Shown here: positions 22,151 through 34,749 of the stretch, one piece after another | Layout of the letters: the number at the start of each line of letters is the position of its first letter | Position numbering within the stretch: the first letter of the stretch is position 1 | Assembly: GCA_037176845.1 (NCBI GenBank) | Contig: JAYKXP010000050.1 | Span: 248,001-312,000 of the forward strand | Length of the DNA: 64,000 nucleotides | Direction: 5' to 3' | DNA from: Paramarasmius palmivorus | Taxonomy: Eukaryota > Basidiomycota > Agaricomycetes > Agaricales > Marasmiaceae | Position numbers and translations under genes: made by a program | The notes under the pieces: generated by a model | Told to the model about the DNA's origin: nothing | Databases searched by the model: none | What the model saw: the letters and a program-made list of their open reading frames with translations, nothing else

Positions 22151-24023
22151 ACATCCAGATCCGAAGGTGTCACTTGACTCAGACAAACGCATATATCGTG
22201 CGGACAAGGAGTTTAAGAATGATGTTTTCACCGCAAGGATTTACTCACTCGAAGTGCTGGTCTCAAATCGCGACATGTCCAGGCAGTTGAATATGGAGTA
22301 TCAGGTGCGACCAGTCCGAGTGCAGGTGATCAAAGGAGTCGTCTTGCATCATTTCTGAAAACGATGCTACGGAATAGTAGATATCTTAATTGTAGTTGTA
22401 AATTGTATATTACACCTCATGAAAATGATCATGAATCTTCATCGATGCTTCATCCGTACACTGGTCGTGTGCATGCCTAAAAGCGAGCCAGGTCATGGGC
22501 CGGCGCAGACGGCGCTTCCCTAGTGTACAAGATAGCCTGAAATAAGGTTTCAGGCATCAGTCTTGGGAAACATAGATACTTGCTGAATACCTGGCGTGAA
22601 GACGAAAGTTGAACGGTACCGCACCTGATATCAGGAATAAGAAACAAGCGGAGCGGCGTAGGATAGATGCAACACGCAACACACCCCGCGGGATAGACAA
22701 TCAAGGGCCCCCACTCCCCTTTGACCATCTGCACCACTCGCACCACATTGGAGGTAAATGGACCACACTCGCTCGAGATACACCACACTTTGGCGGTGTG
22801 TTCCTGAGTGGTGTGGTGTACTTCATCCGACGTGTGGTGCAGAATCTTCCTCGTTGAGTCCAGGGTGATCATGGCCAAGACTGCGATGATCTATACCTTC
22901 CGTAAGTGGTAATAGCGTAGCGACAGTAGTATTTGCTCAATGGTCCAGCCTAGATTTCTAATTTTAGATCACGGTAGCTAGCTTCAAGATGGATTCTGTT
23001 GCCATACCGTCAAAATCATGCATATAGTGACTTTGAACACGTTTTGAATAGCCTGCCTAATCATAGGGCCGAGGATTTGTGAAGACGATGAATATAATAA
23101 TAAAATTTACCTGAAAATTCCTTGCTTTTGCATCTTTTGGTGTAATACTTTCGTACTGTGGTGGTGATCATTTAATGATACTCTTGACCTTGAGGACGGC
23201 ATAGAGAGCCCGGTCGACTGAGCTTGATCAGTGCGACTACTCAAGGAGATTTACTTACACCTGACGTCCGAGTCAGCTATGGGGACATCTTGACGGGAGA
23301 TGCTCGGGAATTCCCTGGATTCTGATTCTCTGAAATAATGAGCTATTTGCTAGAGGTAAGTACTACGTTAGATATTAAACATTAGTACAACCTTCACCAG
23401 AGGCCTCTCATAGATATCGATAAGTGGCTATGGAGTTTTGTGTTGGTGAAATGGGTGGTGTCTTAGAAATAACTCAACCGACGCCATGGCAGAATCGGAG
23501 AGTGGGGCGTAATGCTGGCGGTTACACCGCTAAAACAATGATAGAGTGAAAAATGCGAGGACATGAGAGCTGGAATATGCTGTCACACCGAAACACTGAC
23601 CGATAGGGGAGGTATTCGACAAAGTTTTGACGATGGTGTGTCAGTGCAATACAGATTAGACTGCTACTGACCCGCTCAGAAGGATGGTCACTAGATTGAA
23701 GACGTTTATAGATAACAGTAGATGAGAGGATAGGTAAATATAGCCGGTGAACCAATCCTGTGGGCGGTTGCACCGCTGACAGAGAGAAACAGGGGTGATA
23801 GGGGGGCAATGACGACAGCAAAAGAAAAACGGGGACCAGCTTTTTAGATGTACACGTGATCATGCACGTGTTGGCACATGACTTACTGTTTCATGCGCAA
23901 CGTGAAATCGGAAACCTGCCGGTAAGAAACCCAATACTTAGCAGTATCGGGAACTACCATCATCACCATTTTGCGATGAACTCATGGAACATCCTACTTT
24001 GTCAATCTAACTAACAATACGTA
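22151..24023. other. Stretch without a confident gene
   Basis: Most of this looks like decayed transposon sequence. A short plus-strand frame at about 22140-22360 reads SLDSDKRIYRADKEFKNDVF and QLNMEYQVRPVRVQVIKG, which looks protein-like but is not recognised. Around 22720-22850 the plus strand is rich in CCACAC/GTGGTG words. From 22900 to 24000 I see nothing. Confidence 0.45.
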
Positions 24024-26563
24024 TTACTTCCTGCGTTTGGAACTTCCCGGCCTTTGGGTATCACCATCTACTTTTCTCTTACTCCCTGACATCGATGAAT
24101 TACTCGCAGAAATGCCGGGGCCCTGGTAATCTTTCAACTTAGTATCCACAGTCCCATCTAGAACCTCTTGGTCATTCCCATAGTATCCTGCCTTGTAGCA
24201 CGCTTTCATACGGGCCATACATTTTTTCTTCTCCAGGTCATCATCGAGCATCGGAAGTGGATAGTCTTCGCCGATAATACATCCCGCCTTCTCCTGAACA
24301 GCCCTGGGGCCAGGTGAGGAGAATAGATGTACTGAATGTATTCAATGTTGACCATACATTTCAGAAACATGTATAGATGGCTTGCCTGATCGGGATATTT
24401 GGATAGCTCGGGGCAGAACTTTCGAACAAGAGCACCGGACTTGTCCCATTTGGCGGGAAATGCCGTTGGACTGTAAACGCGATCTAAAGCCTGTTCGTTT
24501 CAAAACGAGGGACAATACAAGAATCCACACTCACAGTACATGCTGTAGAAGGCAGAAGCAGACAACCCTAAAAGGCTGTATGATTAGCAGTTCTCAGAGA
24601 CGGATGCAAAGTGACTCACACATCCAGTTTCCAGGATTAGAGCAAGGATCCCAATCAATGAGATACTCTGGGAAAGAGATTCTGATTCAGAATATGATGG
24701 TGCCGTAGTGGTGGTCATTCACTGGCTTACCATCGAAAACCTCGGCGCCCCGCTCCCAAGAGATGTAACACTGTCCTCGAGTCAAGAAACACTGGCATGA
24801 AACAGAAGAACAGTGAGCAGGTTCATACTGAGACGGCACGACTTTTCTCTTACGGCGGCAGAGTGTCTTGCAAGATGATGTATCCAACCTTCCTGGCGTA
24901 ACTGGCGCATTATTGCATCTATCCAAGGGAAACCGGTCCTCCCTTCTTTCTGTTCTGCATGGTTAGCGGGTTCGTTCGTGTTTCACCTTGATTTCGAGAC
25001 CATACCCAAGCTAGGTACCATTCTTCGGCTCCAGTTTCCCCGCGCGGCCTTGGGACGATTAACTTGCCTTCTGCATCGTATTGGTTCTAGAAAATAGGTG
25101 GTTAATCCGACATGAGCCCCTGGACCACGGATCCGCCTACATACCTGCAACTTCCAATCGATATAACTGATTATTAAACAAAGGAATCAGCGACAAGGAA
25201 GCGCAAGACATTTCCTTCGACAGACCGACATATGGAGTTTCCCCGAATTTGGCCGAATTCAGGTCCTTGCGCAAATTCTGCGGAATAGTACATCTCTCGA
25301 AACGCAAGTTGTCCCTCTAAATTCTCGGGTTCTAGGAATAATAGTGGTCAGATACACACATGGAGCTTAGTAAAGTGAATATACCCTTGGTGGCTTTCGA
25401 TGTTTTCTTCGATGATTCCCGCCAATCGGAAATAGTGTCTCTTACGCGCCACAGGAACTCGTGCACGCCCAGACAGCCAAACTTGAGGTATGGCGAAAGC
25501 AAAGTCGTCGCTGGTGGATCAAATTCGGCGGGACTGGTCTTCGGTTTAGCGAAGAGCGCTACTTGTTCTTTGTTCTCACAAAACTCTTGCAAACGCCGCA
25601 ATGCCTCCTTCTCGCCGCCTCTTATAGAAGTCGTTGCTTCGGGGAGACCCAACTCTTCCATTGTTGGTATCTCAAAGTTATGTGATGGACCTGCAATTGA
25701 GTCTGCGGAATAGTGTTTGAATCTCGCGATGGAACCCATAGGACAGTACGCACCATAGCACGTTACTTGGCCGACTCTGGTTTCGGCATTCATATCAAAG
25801 TCGCTGTTTGTGTGCTCTTCTCTCGATGTCTTGGGTACTCTCAGGTTTGTGGCGTCTGTATCTCCAGGCGGCGGGAGACTCTTTGGAGCTGGTAAAGGTC
25901 TAGATGGCTCGGGAAGCTTCTTCACAGCCTAATTGAAAAGATTTGTCAGTTCCCGATTCTTTCAGTGACGTAGTTTACGGACCGAACGCCAGGAAGATAA
26001 AGAGAGGGTCGCTCTACCGCCATTGGACTTAATGACTTCCTCTGGGTCGTATAGAGTATGTCCGAGAACATCGATGACTTTGACGCCAGCTTCGGAAACA
26101 ACACGTTTGATTTCAGTGTCTCGCATAAGGCTATACCCAGAGGTATCCTTCTCGTAAACTAGGTGGCTGATACGCCACTCTTTGATCAGAGCAGGGATAA
26201 CCGCTTGCGGCCTGCCCCTGACTACATGGAGTTTCGTATTCGGGTTGCACGCTTCAAGAGACCTCGAAAGATCACGCATACTTTCGAGGAGGAAATTGAA
26301 GCTAATAATCCTTTACCACTCAGTAGCATGTTATGGAGTATGATCTGAACGTACCGGTTCACTCCTACCCTATGAGCATAAACGTATTCTGGATCCCACG
26401 TCCATATCTAACCAGATTGTTATCTCAATATTCGTGGAAAAGAAAACCTACTTACCGGGTAGAGCACTTCTGGCTCGAGCTTCAACGCAGCATGTAGTGC
26501 AGGGTTCGAGTGCAGCCGTAAGTCTGTCCGGAACCAGTACAAGACGCGAGCTTCGCTCCTCAT
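24024..26563 (-). CDS. (6-4)-type DNA photolyase / animal-type cryptochrome
   Basis: This FAD blue-light enzyme most likely repairs (6-4) photoproducts. The N-terminal alpha/beta domain reads [20 protein letters not shown] and [20 protein letters not shown]. The C-terminal FAD domain shows [83 protein letters not shown] and [27 protein letters not shown] with its two histidines separates the (6-4)/animal cryptochrome group from class I CPD photolyases. A Lys/Arg-rich tail ([20 protein letters not shown]) may carry a nuclear signal. Twelve or so introns are implied; one at 24332-24385 appears to be GC-AG. A missing base in the GGGG at 24306-24309 must be restored for [17 protein letters not shown] to be in frame. 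A photoreceptor role is the alternative. Confidence 0.87.
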
Positions 26564-26829
26564 TGGGCGTTCTGTTTTAAGTCGCTTGTCTTTCAAGCGA
26601 GCTCACTTTATATACACAGCAATCCTCGTGCGGGCATCGATCTCAACGAGTGTTGAATACGTCATATAACCCCTATTTAATGCAATACAGATCGTCCGTG
26701 GTAGTGTCCGACTTGTCTAATATACAGTGAACCCGATGAATAATGTTACAGACTACAAAGCACGAGAATTTTTGACAACAATGCATTCTACGAGAGCAAA
26801 GAAAGACTCGATGGCAAGGTGATCATAAG

Positions 26830-27983
26830 CTAAAAACGTCGACCATTGGCAGTGTTGAAACGACGAAGCAACTGTTCGTCAACAGGGTCGCGTCGAGGGG
26901 ATGAAGCGCTTTGTAAATGCTCCAAGGGTACCAGTTGGCCAGGTACCCCGAGAGCTGAATGTGTCGAGATGGGACTTGAATTGCTGGAGGATGTATTCGA
27001 GGCAGGTCTGTAGCCGATCATGCTGGAGCTTGCTATTGATGGTATGCTTGACGCAGGGTGTGGTGGATGATGGGACTCAACAGGTGGATAGTACACACCT
27101 GCGTCAGCACCTGGGACATTCACTGGATACAGCCCCTCACGAGGATCGCGCCGCATTTTGCTAGCACGGGCACTTCGGAAAAGCCCCTCTGGGACAGGTA
27201 CGTCGCCAACGCCACGTATTGTGTCAATAGTGGCAAGTCGGTTAAGTCCCTCCTGACTAAAGTAGGCCGCTTGTATGAAAGTATGAGAATATTTCATGAC
27301 AGCACCACCGATACATACTAAGATGCCACTTTCGGACGATACCGCGAGGTCTGTCGGCGGGAAGAGAGACGTGAACGCTATAGGTTTGCTTGACCAGTCG
27401 CTCGGGCTCGGAACCTGTTATGGAATGCCGCGATGTCGGACTCTGACGCCTATGCATATGTGTTGAGTTGGTGCGGAAGATGATGAGGAGGAAGACGAAC
27501 TTGAGAAGCGCAGCCCATGGTGTGATGGGATTGAGTGGGTCATCATCCACATCGGACTCTTTTTGATGATAGAACAAGAATTCCTAGAGTGGCGAAAGGT
27601 ATTGGGAGAGGATTATGGGCACCACATTGCAATACGTACATCGCGCACTCCTAATACTATGGTCAGAGGCTACCCGCTATGATGGTATAGATCATACTCA
27701 CTGCTAGGACCCCATCCCATACCGTCAGTCCTATTTTAGGGATCAGCATCGGGCTTGAACAGGTATTTCATGGACGTACCATCGTTCCATACCGATGCCG
27801 ATGTTCAGTGTTGGCGCCTCTCTCCTCCCATACATATACATTTCCAGGTACAATGGCTCGGCGCTCCTCTGCGTCAAGACGTCGGGTTATGAGGGGTAGT
27901 TTGTTGGTCGCGACACCATAGAAAACTTGCAGCGCATCTCTTGTGGAGCGTATACGCACGCCTTCTAGAGTTGGTCGTTGCAT
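26830..27983 (-). CDS. Gti1/Pac2 (WOPR-domain) transcription regulator
   Basis: WOPR proteins are fungal DNA-binding regulators of morphology, gluconate uptake or mating (Gti1, Pac2, Wor1). The first exon reads QRPTLEGVRIRSTRDALQVF and ITRRLDAEERRAIVPGNVYV, then VWEERG: the WOPRa half. The next pieces give MERWTDGMGWGPS, R-V-R-D from an 11-nt microexon (27640-27650), and EFLFYHQKESD. WOPRb follows: LVKQTYSVHVSLPADRPRG, RKWHLTAYFSQEGLNRLATI. The C-terminus is Ser/Pro-rich and probably disordered. Between NTE and GIGMERW the frame shifts by one base (27791-27808), most simply two missing homopolymer bases. A tetraser-type N-terminal extension is absent, so the start at 27983 is right at the domain, as usual in this family. 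Confidence 0.88.
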
Positions 27984-30127
27984 GGGATGAGGAAAGGGGG
28001 GAAGGGTAACTAGAGGTCGGGTTAGATTTTATTTGTAGAAGAAAGATGGATCATTTTGCATAAATACCGGGAATAAGAATCCAGGATAAAGGACCTTGAC
28101 AAACAGGGTCGTCCAGAGATCGGATTTATGCATCTACTAGATATAATTAGGTTGAACAGTGTGCCATGTCATAATGTGCTTACCAGGGAACGTAAGCTGC
28201 TGGTCTCACGCCTACAACCCAGAAGGGCCTGAGAATTCGCTGACAGAACGGAGCGGGCAGGTGGAGGATAAGCTCCATTCTTATGCCGAGGAACCTTGAG
28301 GCGTCTTCACGATTGACACAAAGATGAAATGCATAAATCGATATTCGCTGAGTTGAAAGCTTAAACTGAAAATAACGCCTCGATCAAAGTAGTGGATATT
28401 TAATTGACGCACTGATTTTATTTCTCCCGTCACATCACAACGAAAAATATCAGCCTTTGATGCAACGACTACTTAGGGCAGTCTAAACGTCAGGTCTTCC
28501 GAACCATACGGGACCACCAAGTGCATGGACGAGTGTTGATCGCCTCTGAGGTTGATATGGCGTTGCCAAATTCGCTGCCTCCGTATGATAATTCCAAGGT
28601 TGAACACACGCCCTAAATTTTAAAAGCTTAATCAATGGCTATAGAAGTGTCATCGTGGCATACATACCCCGGCCCTTGCCCTGACGTGTCGACGGAAAAC
28701 AAACATAATTCCATGATGCCTATACATGCGACCCTAAGTGTCCCAGAGATTCTGCCAACAATGATCGGGCAACTCGAGTTCGGTTGATGCAATCGAAGCC
28801 TGTGAACTTATGTGAACTGGAACTGGCTCTCGCTTTCCAAATTACTGGGTGCCGTGCCTTTGTGTCCATCGTAGTAGCAGGTCCGAGTAGGTACCCCGTA
28901 TATTACTTTTATAATCACGAAAATATCTGAAGACTCCGAAAGGGGTGATGAAAGACGTTAGAGGTCAAATGGGGGTTTCCCGGCGAATGATCATCACTCA
29001 CTCGTTGTATATCATAACCTTAAAAACAACCCTCGTTTCCACCAATCGAGAAGCGGCTCAACAAGGTTTCTAGAAAACTTGAATAAAGTTTCATCATGGT
29101 TCCGTATGGAAATTTGATGCGGCGCTCACGGTAAACATGTATCGCGACCGTATGTACTTATCTCCATGGTATGTGAGTATCTCGCGAGAAGCTGGACCCG
29201 CAATACACCGATAGACATTCGTGTCGTGCAAGAGTAGTCCTGGGTGTTCCAGTGGGGCGCTGCCAGGTTTGGGAATTTATGTGTTCCACACGCACCTAGG
29301 TAATCCATGCGTCATGGATTTGAGCCCTGAAAACCAAAAGTAGCACAAAAGCGTGGTCTCTCGCGGGAGTCTATGAATGAAAATCAGAACATTTCGAGGT
29401 ACTAAGTAAAACGAACTGACAATGCGGTATGCAGGATTCAGGATTGAGCTAATTGGAACTTGCCGATGACTGACGTGACAACGTAATGCTTTGATTGTGC
29501 AGGTTCTCCTCGCCGGTGATTCCTCGTTGAGATTACAGCACTGAGGTCGGATGTAATCATACGGAAACCGCAACTCAGTCACACAAGGTTTGGTGAATAG
29601 ACCTGGCCCTATGTAAAACTGTTAAGTGTGAGTTCACGGCGGCGAACGGATGTAGCGGAGTGCAGCGAAAGAAAGCAATAACGGTAATCTGTAGACAGAG
29701 CAGCGCGACGCTAAAGTGGTTTCAGACAGCTTCCCGAGTTGGCGGCCCGCCAATATGATGAAGCCGAAATGCCCGTCAACATAGACTTTCTGGTGAGAAT
29801 GATGGCGTGAGTGCAGGTAGTCGCACGTTAACATTGAACGTGTGGTGGAAACGTCTCTTGTGAGATGAGTCTGGAACGAGTTGAGCTGTTGAATCGTCGA
29901 GAACGAGAAACTCACAAGACACATGGACTGGTATAGGTATTCCAATTATTCGAGCTATCTTGGGAAGAACAATCCGTTGACGGACATTGCTTGACAAATT
30001 GAAACTCATCTAGAACTCTCGATACAACGTGACATCCCCCACAGTGGGTACAGTCGGTGAATCGCGTTCAGATAGCGACACGGACTGAGAGAAACGAACA
30101 AGAGATATTTCAAACTTGCAAGGATGA
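27984..30127. other. 2.1-kb stretch upstream of the WOPR gene without a gene
   Basis: Only short frames without recognisable content occur. Because the WOPR gene reads away from it and the glycosylase ends at its right edge, most of this interval is 5' sequence of the regulator. Long upstream regions are common for morphology regulators. I see no defined sites. Confidence 0.45.
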
Positions 30128-32193
30128 TTATTGGTCGAGTATTACATCTTCGGAAACGGGCACCCGTTGCCGCTCCCATAAACCTTTCACCAGACGCCAC
30201 ACCTTCCCTACGCCCGTGCCTATGCTGGACAATCTGTTTGAACCACGAAAAAAAGATTTCTAAAACAAGTCACTTACTTAACCTCGGCTACATCTTCTAT
30301 TGGAATCCACATTGCTTGTGGAGAGGCAGGAGTGGACTTCTTTGCCGTTTGATTTGATACAACTTTGGATAAGGAAAGCTTCAATGGCGGAGGCTCGCGA
30401 CCACCACCAATACGAACCCACTGTACTCTATAACGTTTCTTGATATGCGAGAATACATGTTGCACGTCGCCCGCAAATCGGACGTGTGCTATGCAATAAT
30501 CGCCCAATTGGTTCTCTGCCTGCGAGCCACCTGGATGGCCGAGCGGCAGTACAGATGGTTCGAGTAAAGATCCAATCTGTTCACTTGCCAGTTCTATGAA
30601 AGCATCGTGACCCAACGATTCAGAGACGTTAGACGTTGCCGGGAACTCGTATAAACCAGCCAGAAGCCCTAAAAGTAATGTCATTTTTGTAATTTGAAGG
30701 CCAACGCGATGAGATGGCGCTTCCGTACCTTTTTCAGGTCTTCGAACTAAGAGAAACATTCTGCGTGCCGGAGACAAGGGCGAGCACCACTCAACTACAC
30801 TGACTACGTCAACCTCAGATCTGGCTCTTTTGCGGTCAGATTTCATCGGGTAAACGATGACACTTGGGTCCATAGGAAGAGGTTCGCACAGCGTGCATAG
30901 ATCCTCCAAATCCAAAATCTCCTCGGTGTTCCTTGACTATTCACTTGGTGGGCGAAGGTAAAAAGGCAATACAAGTGATCGCAGCTCACCTGGAGCGCGT
31001 AAGCGTTGCACCACGGACGAAGAGGACATGCATCGCATGATGGTTCCCGAACTTTGCATACAGTACTCCCCAACTCAATAAGGGCCTGGTTTATGTCTCC
31101 TGGATGCTTGTCAAGAGGGTTCTAAAATGGGGTTTAATCACTACTCTTGAACTGCCAGAGAGCTGATGGGTCACTACCGGAGTTTAGGTCCTTTTGGATC
31201 TGCACCATGGCGTCTGCAGCAGACCAAAGAAGATCTAGAGTGGCTTTACTCTTCGGAGGAGCATATAGCGCTAGAACACGGCAGAGAAGACGATGCACAT
31301 TTCCATCGAGCTGGTAACAAGTGAAAGTTTCGGGAAGTTGGTACGATGACGAGGACTTACGACAGGAACACGTTCTCCGTAAGCAATTGAACAAATTGCC
31401 CCAGCACTATATCGCCCGATTCCGGGGATATTGGCCTGCATATCTTTAGCGTTGTTAGGCAACTCCCCCCGTAGTCTTTAACAACTTTTTGAGCACCCGC
31501 TAACAAACGGCTTGCACGACTGTAGTATCCGAGGCCCTTCCATAGAGCATTTACATCCTCGATGGATGCTGCCGCCTATAATAACGGTTGAGGATCACTA
31601 GGAATGTTGTTTACGGGGGGAGCCTTTACCAAGTCTGCGAGCGTTGGAAATCTAGTTGAAGATGAGAGTTAAGGACTCAAAAACGCAGGATTGAAATTAG
31701 GTACATACCTTTCCATCCATGCATTGTAGTAAGGAATAACTGTCGCGACTTGTGTTTGTTGCAACATAATTTCCGAGACCCAAACCTGATAGATGTCGTC
31801 AGAGGTAAAACAGTTTTAACCGCATGACGGTACTCAGGTACTTCATATGCCCTCTGGGCCTTCTCTGAGGGACCTAGAGTGGGATCAAATGGCTTTCTCC
31901 ATGGCATACCCCGAATATCACGAACTGTGGAGTACCATGAGAGCAGGGCAGCTTGCATGGAAGCCACTGACGAAAGGATATGTAACGACTTGGGATGCTT
32001 TCCGCGAGATCTCATTGGGATTTATTCCGCGCGATTCGTTCCCATCCTGCAATTTATGTTGCTTCTTCTTCTTGATGACCTTTGGGCGCCGAACCTGTTT
32101 GGTTGAATATTCGGTGTCGGAGGAACTGCAAGACAGAGAGTGGTATTCTTCCGATTCTTCCAGAGGTAAGTTCGTACGCTTTCGCTTTGGCAT
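30128..32193 (-). CDS. MYH1: A/G-specific adenine DNA glycosylase (MutY/MYH1)
   Basis: MYH1 removes adenine mispaired with 8-oxoguanine or guanine. After a basic N-terminal tail (MPKRKRTN) come [19 protein letters not shown] and [19 protein letters not shown], which holds the catalytic glutamate. The helix-hairpin-helix and aspartate follow in [20 protein letters not shown] and [12 protein letters not shown]. The [4Fe-4S] ligands are [17 protein letters not shown] (C-x6-C-x2-C-x5-C). A NUDIX-like 8-oxoG recognition domain begins [20 protein letters not shown] and LYEFPATS. Three one-base shifts break the frame as given: an extra base in TTT at 31999-32001, a missing base in the C6 run at 31465-31470, and an extra base in CC at 31177-31178. 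The pattern suggests sequence error and not loss of the gene. Confidence 0.88.
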
Positions 32194-34749
32194 GTCTGAG
32201 ATGAGTAGAGGAATACAAACCCAGTAAGTATGGGCTAAGCAGTTGGGTTTGTAGAAGAGACGCGAAGGTCACACGTCACGGCTGGTGTGACAGTTGACGG
32301 CCGGGCCGATCTTGTCTTGCACTTCTCTCCTTTCGGCTAATTTGATGTCTGGACGACAAATCCAATCGGTCAGTACATGTATACTTACTTGCGGGCTCTT
32401 ATGGTCTGATCTATACGTGTCATAGAAATTATTATGTCGAGTGGGCCGCGCATGGACTGTGGCATGGATCCATTTGTCCTTTTGGGCTTCGTGGTTACTA
32501 ATCTCAGGCTAATCAGAATACGGTGACTGTACACAACACGAGCACTCCTTACTATCGTAGCCCTCGAATGGCTGGTAGTAGAATTGTGACCGGTTTTTGA
32601 CGCAGAGTATGTGTCGACATACATTATGGAATACTTCCATGCCAAACCCCACGTCAGAGACTGTTACTATCGGGACGTACTCGCTTTACTGACGGAAGGT
32701 ATCCAGAGGGATCGCGAGTAAATTCCATGGACGCCACGGAAGCTTTCATTTCAACCTCTAGTCAACATCGGGTTTGCGGAGACCCCCACGACTATAGCTG
32801 TAATGCTCTCATGGGTGTCAGAGGTAAGGATATAGTAGTAAAAGAGAAGAACTGTCTTTGATAACCCAACTTCTTGGAGTCCGCAGCTACCAGTGGGACT
32901 TTTTCGCCTGTTCGCTGAATTCTAGCATCAATTATGGCGCTTTACAACCCTTTACTGGCTTCCTAAGTCTTCAAGAGAATTGTCGCTGGTAGTCCTGGGT
33001 CAGCTTCTTGGTCTGAAACTAGAAGGAAGAAGTTAGCGCTCAACTCAGGCTCGACTTAGAGAATTGAAAATATACACTTTCCCTCGCACCCCTTAAAGCC
33101 GACACATCAGCCCTATACTGTCACATTTCTCATGTGAGACCCATGTCCTGTTGTCTTGAACCACGGCGAACTTTCTTCCTAGCAAGATCAGGTTACGTTC
33201 CCTCCGAACTCAAGTACTCATTGGACGCCTCCACCCTGGCTCAATACGTCTTGATATTATTATTCTTCGAAAGATCGGGAAGGTGACCTTGGCACTGGGC
33301 AGAGATCACGTTCGACACATTACACCGGTCCGTCCATTTGAAGTTCGAAGCTTGGACCTTCCCATACTTTGGCTCACGCCTCATCCACATTTCGCGGAAC
33401 CGCATCAAGCTGGTGTAAAGCCTTTATTATCGAGCAGATACCGTTTACTGCGGAATGCACGGAAGAGAATGAATATAGACGATGCGCTATAAAGAGACTA
33501 TAGATTGTCCCCTCCGAGTCGATGACGATGAAGTACATTAATTAATGGCTATTTGTGTCTGCGTAACCGCAATGTTCCGGACCGTGTATTCTCCCTGTCC
33601 TCGCATTTCTATGACCTTTTTCTGATACCTTCGTTATCTCCAAAACGCGAGCAGATAAATGCAGAACCTGGAAATAAACCTGGTGAACGGTGAACTCGGT
33701 AATTTGTCGGGGAGGTACAACTCTCTTGTTGAAATTCACCTTCACGCTCAGCTTCCTGCCACTGCCTCTCAAGGTCTTGTTCATATCACTGATACTGCCC
33801 TCTTCTCTCTAAGAAACGGAGAAATTCACCGAGGTGATGCCGTGGCATCATGAGCGTAGTACTTCTGACGATCACCTTTCTCGAGATTAAGAAGCCCGGT
33901 GTTCGCTATGGCCACACCACTGGAGATCAATCAATGCCTGTGAAATGCTCAGCTTTCGCGGGATGTGGGTGAACCACATCAGTCTTCTCATGTGAAAAGA
34001 CCTCAGGGGAAAAGAAATCCCCGAGTCGGAGATGCGGTAGAAGTTGAAGTGTTGGGGTCTTCATGTCGTTTATCTCGTGAGTTGTACCTGTCAGAACAAC
34101 GGCGGAAAACGTTTGTCAAGGAGCTTTTAGCGCTTGAGTTTGAAGCCTTGAGGTTTGAGAATGGCACCAGCACGATTTTGTTGCATAATAGTAATACGTT
34201 CATTATCGACATTAATCACTTACTCGCACCTGGCCATCAGCTGGAAAGCCGAAAACGTAAAGATGTAAGATCTGGGTACACGTCCTGGCAAGGGATCTGA
34301 CAAAACCACATGAAAGCAAGGACTACATCATGGTCAGAACCATAAAAGATCTATGAGCACGGAGTAGAACACACCGCGGTTCCGCCACGCATACGAGGCG
34401 GATTTCTTCTCAACAGAAGTTGCGAACATGAACACACACATCTGCGCCACTTCTCCATAAACCTGACAGATCAAAATCCCCGACTCTTCTCCCGAATTCC
34501 CGACATTCAATCGCATTCTTCAGCATTGGAAAATGCGTCTGACAGAGTCCAGACCTCGATGCGAGTAATGAATAAAACCACATCACACATCTATCCTTGG
34601 GGTCCAAGGTGTCAAAGAAACTTACATCCAATGAGATAAATACACACGGTGAATGAGCGATTTTTGAGGAACGACCAACAACACATATCCGTGTAACTCC
34701 TTATGTACAAAAGCGAGCCTTTTCCAACCGCCACTGACATACCACACGT
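32194..34749. other. Stretch without a confident gene
   Basis: Several frames of 60-110 codons occur on both strands (for example plus 33965-34300 and minus 33542-33784). None has a recognisable motif, and none joins into a longer model that I can justify. The right end is the 3' flank of ERV29. Confidence 0.45.

Noticed and set aside
22720..22850. CCACAC/GTGGTG-rich tract, considered as a telomere-like or tandem repeat
   Set aside because: No constant unit and no tandem order; only compositional bias.
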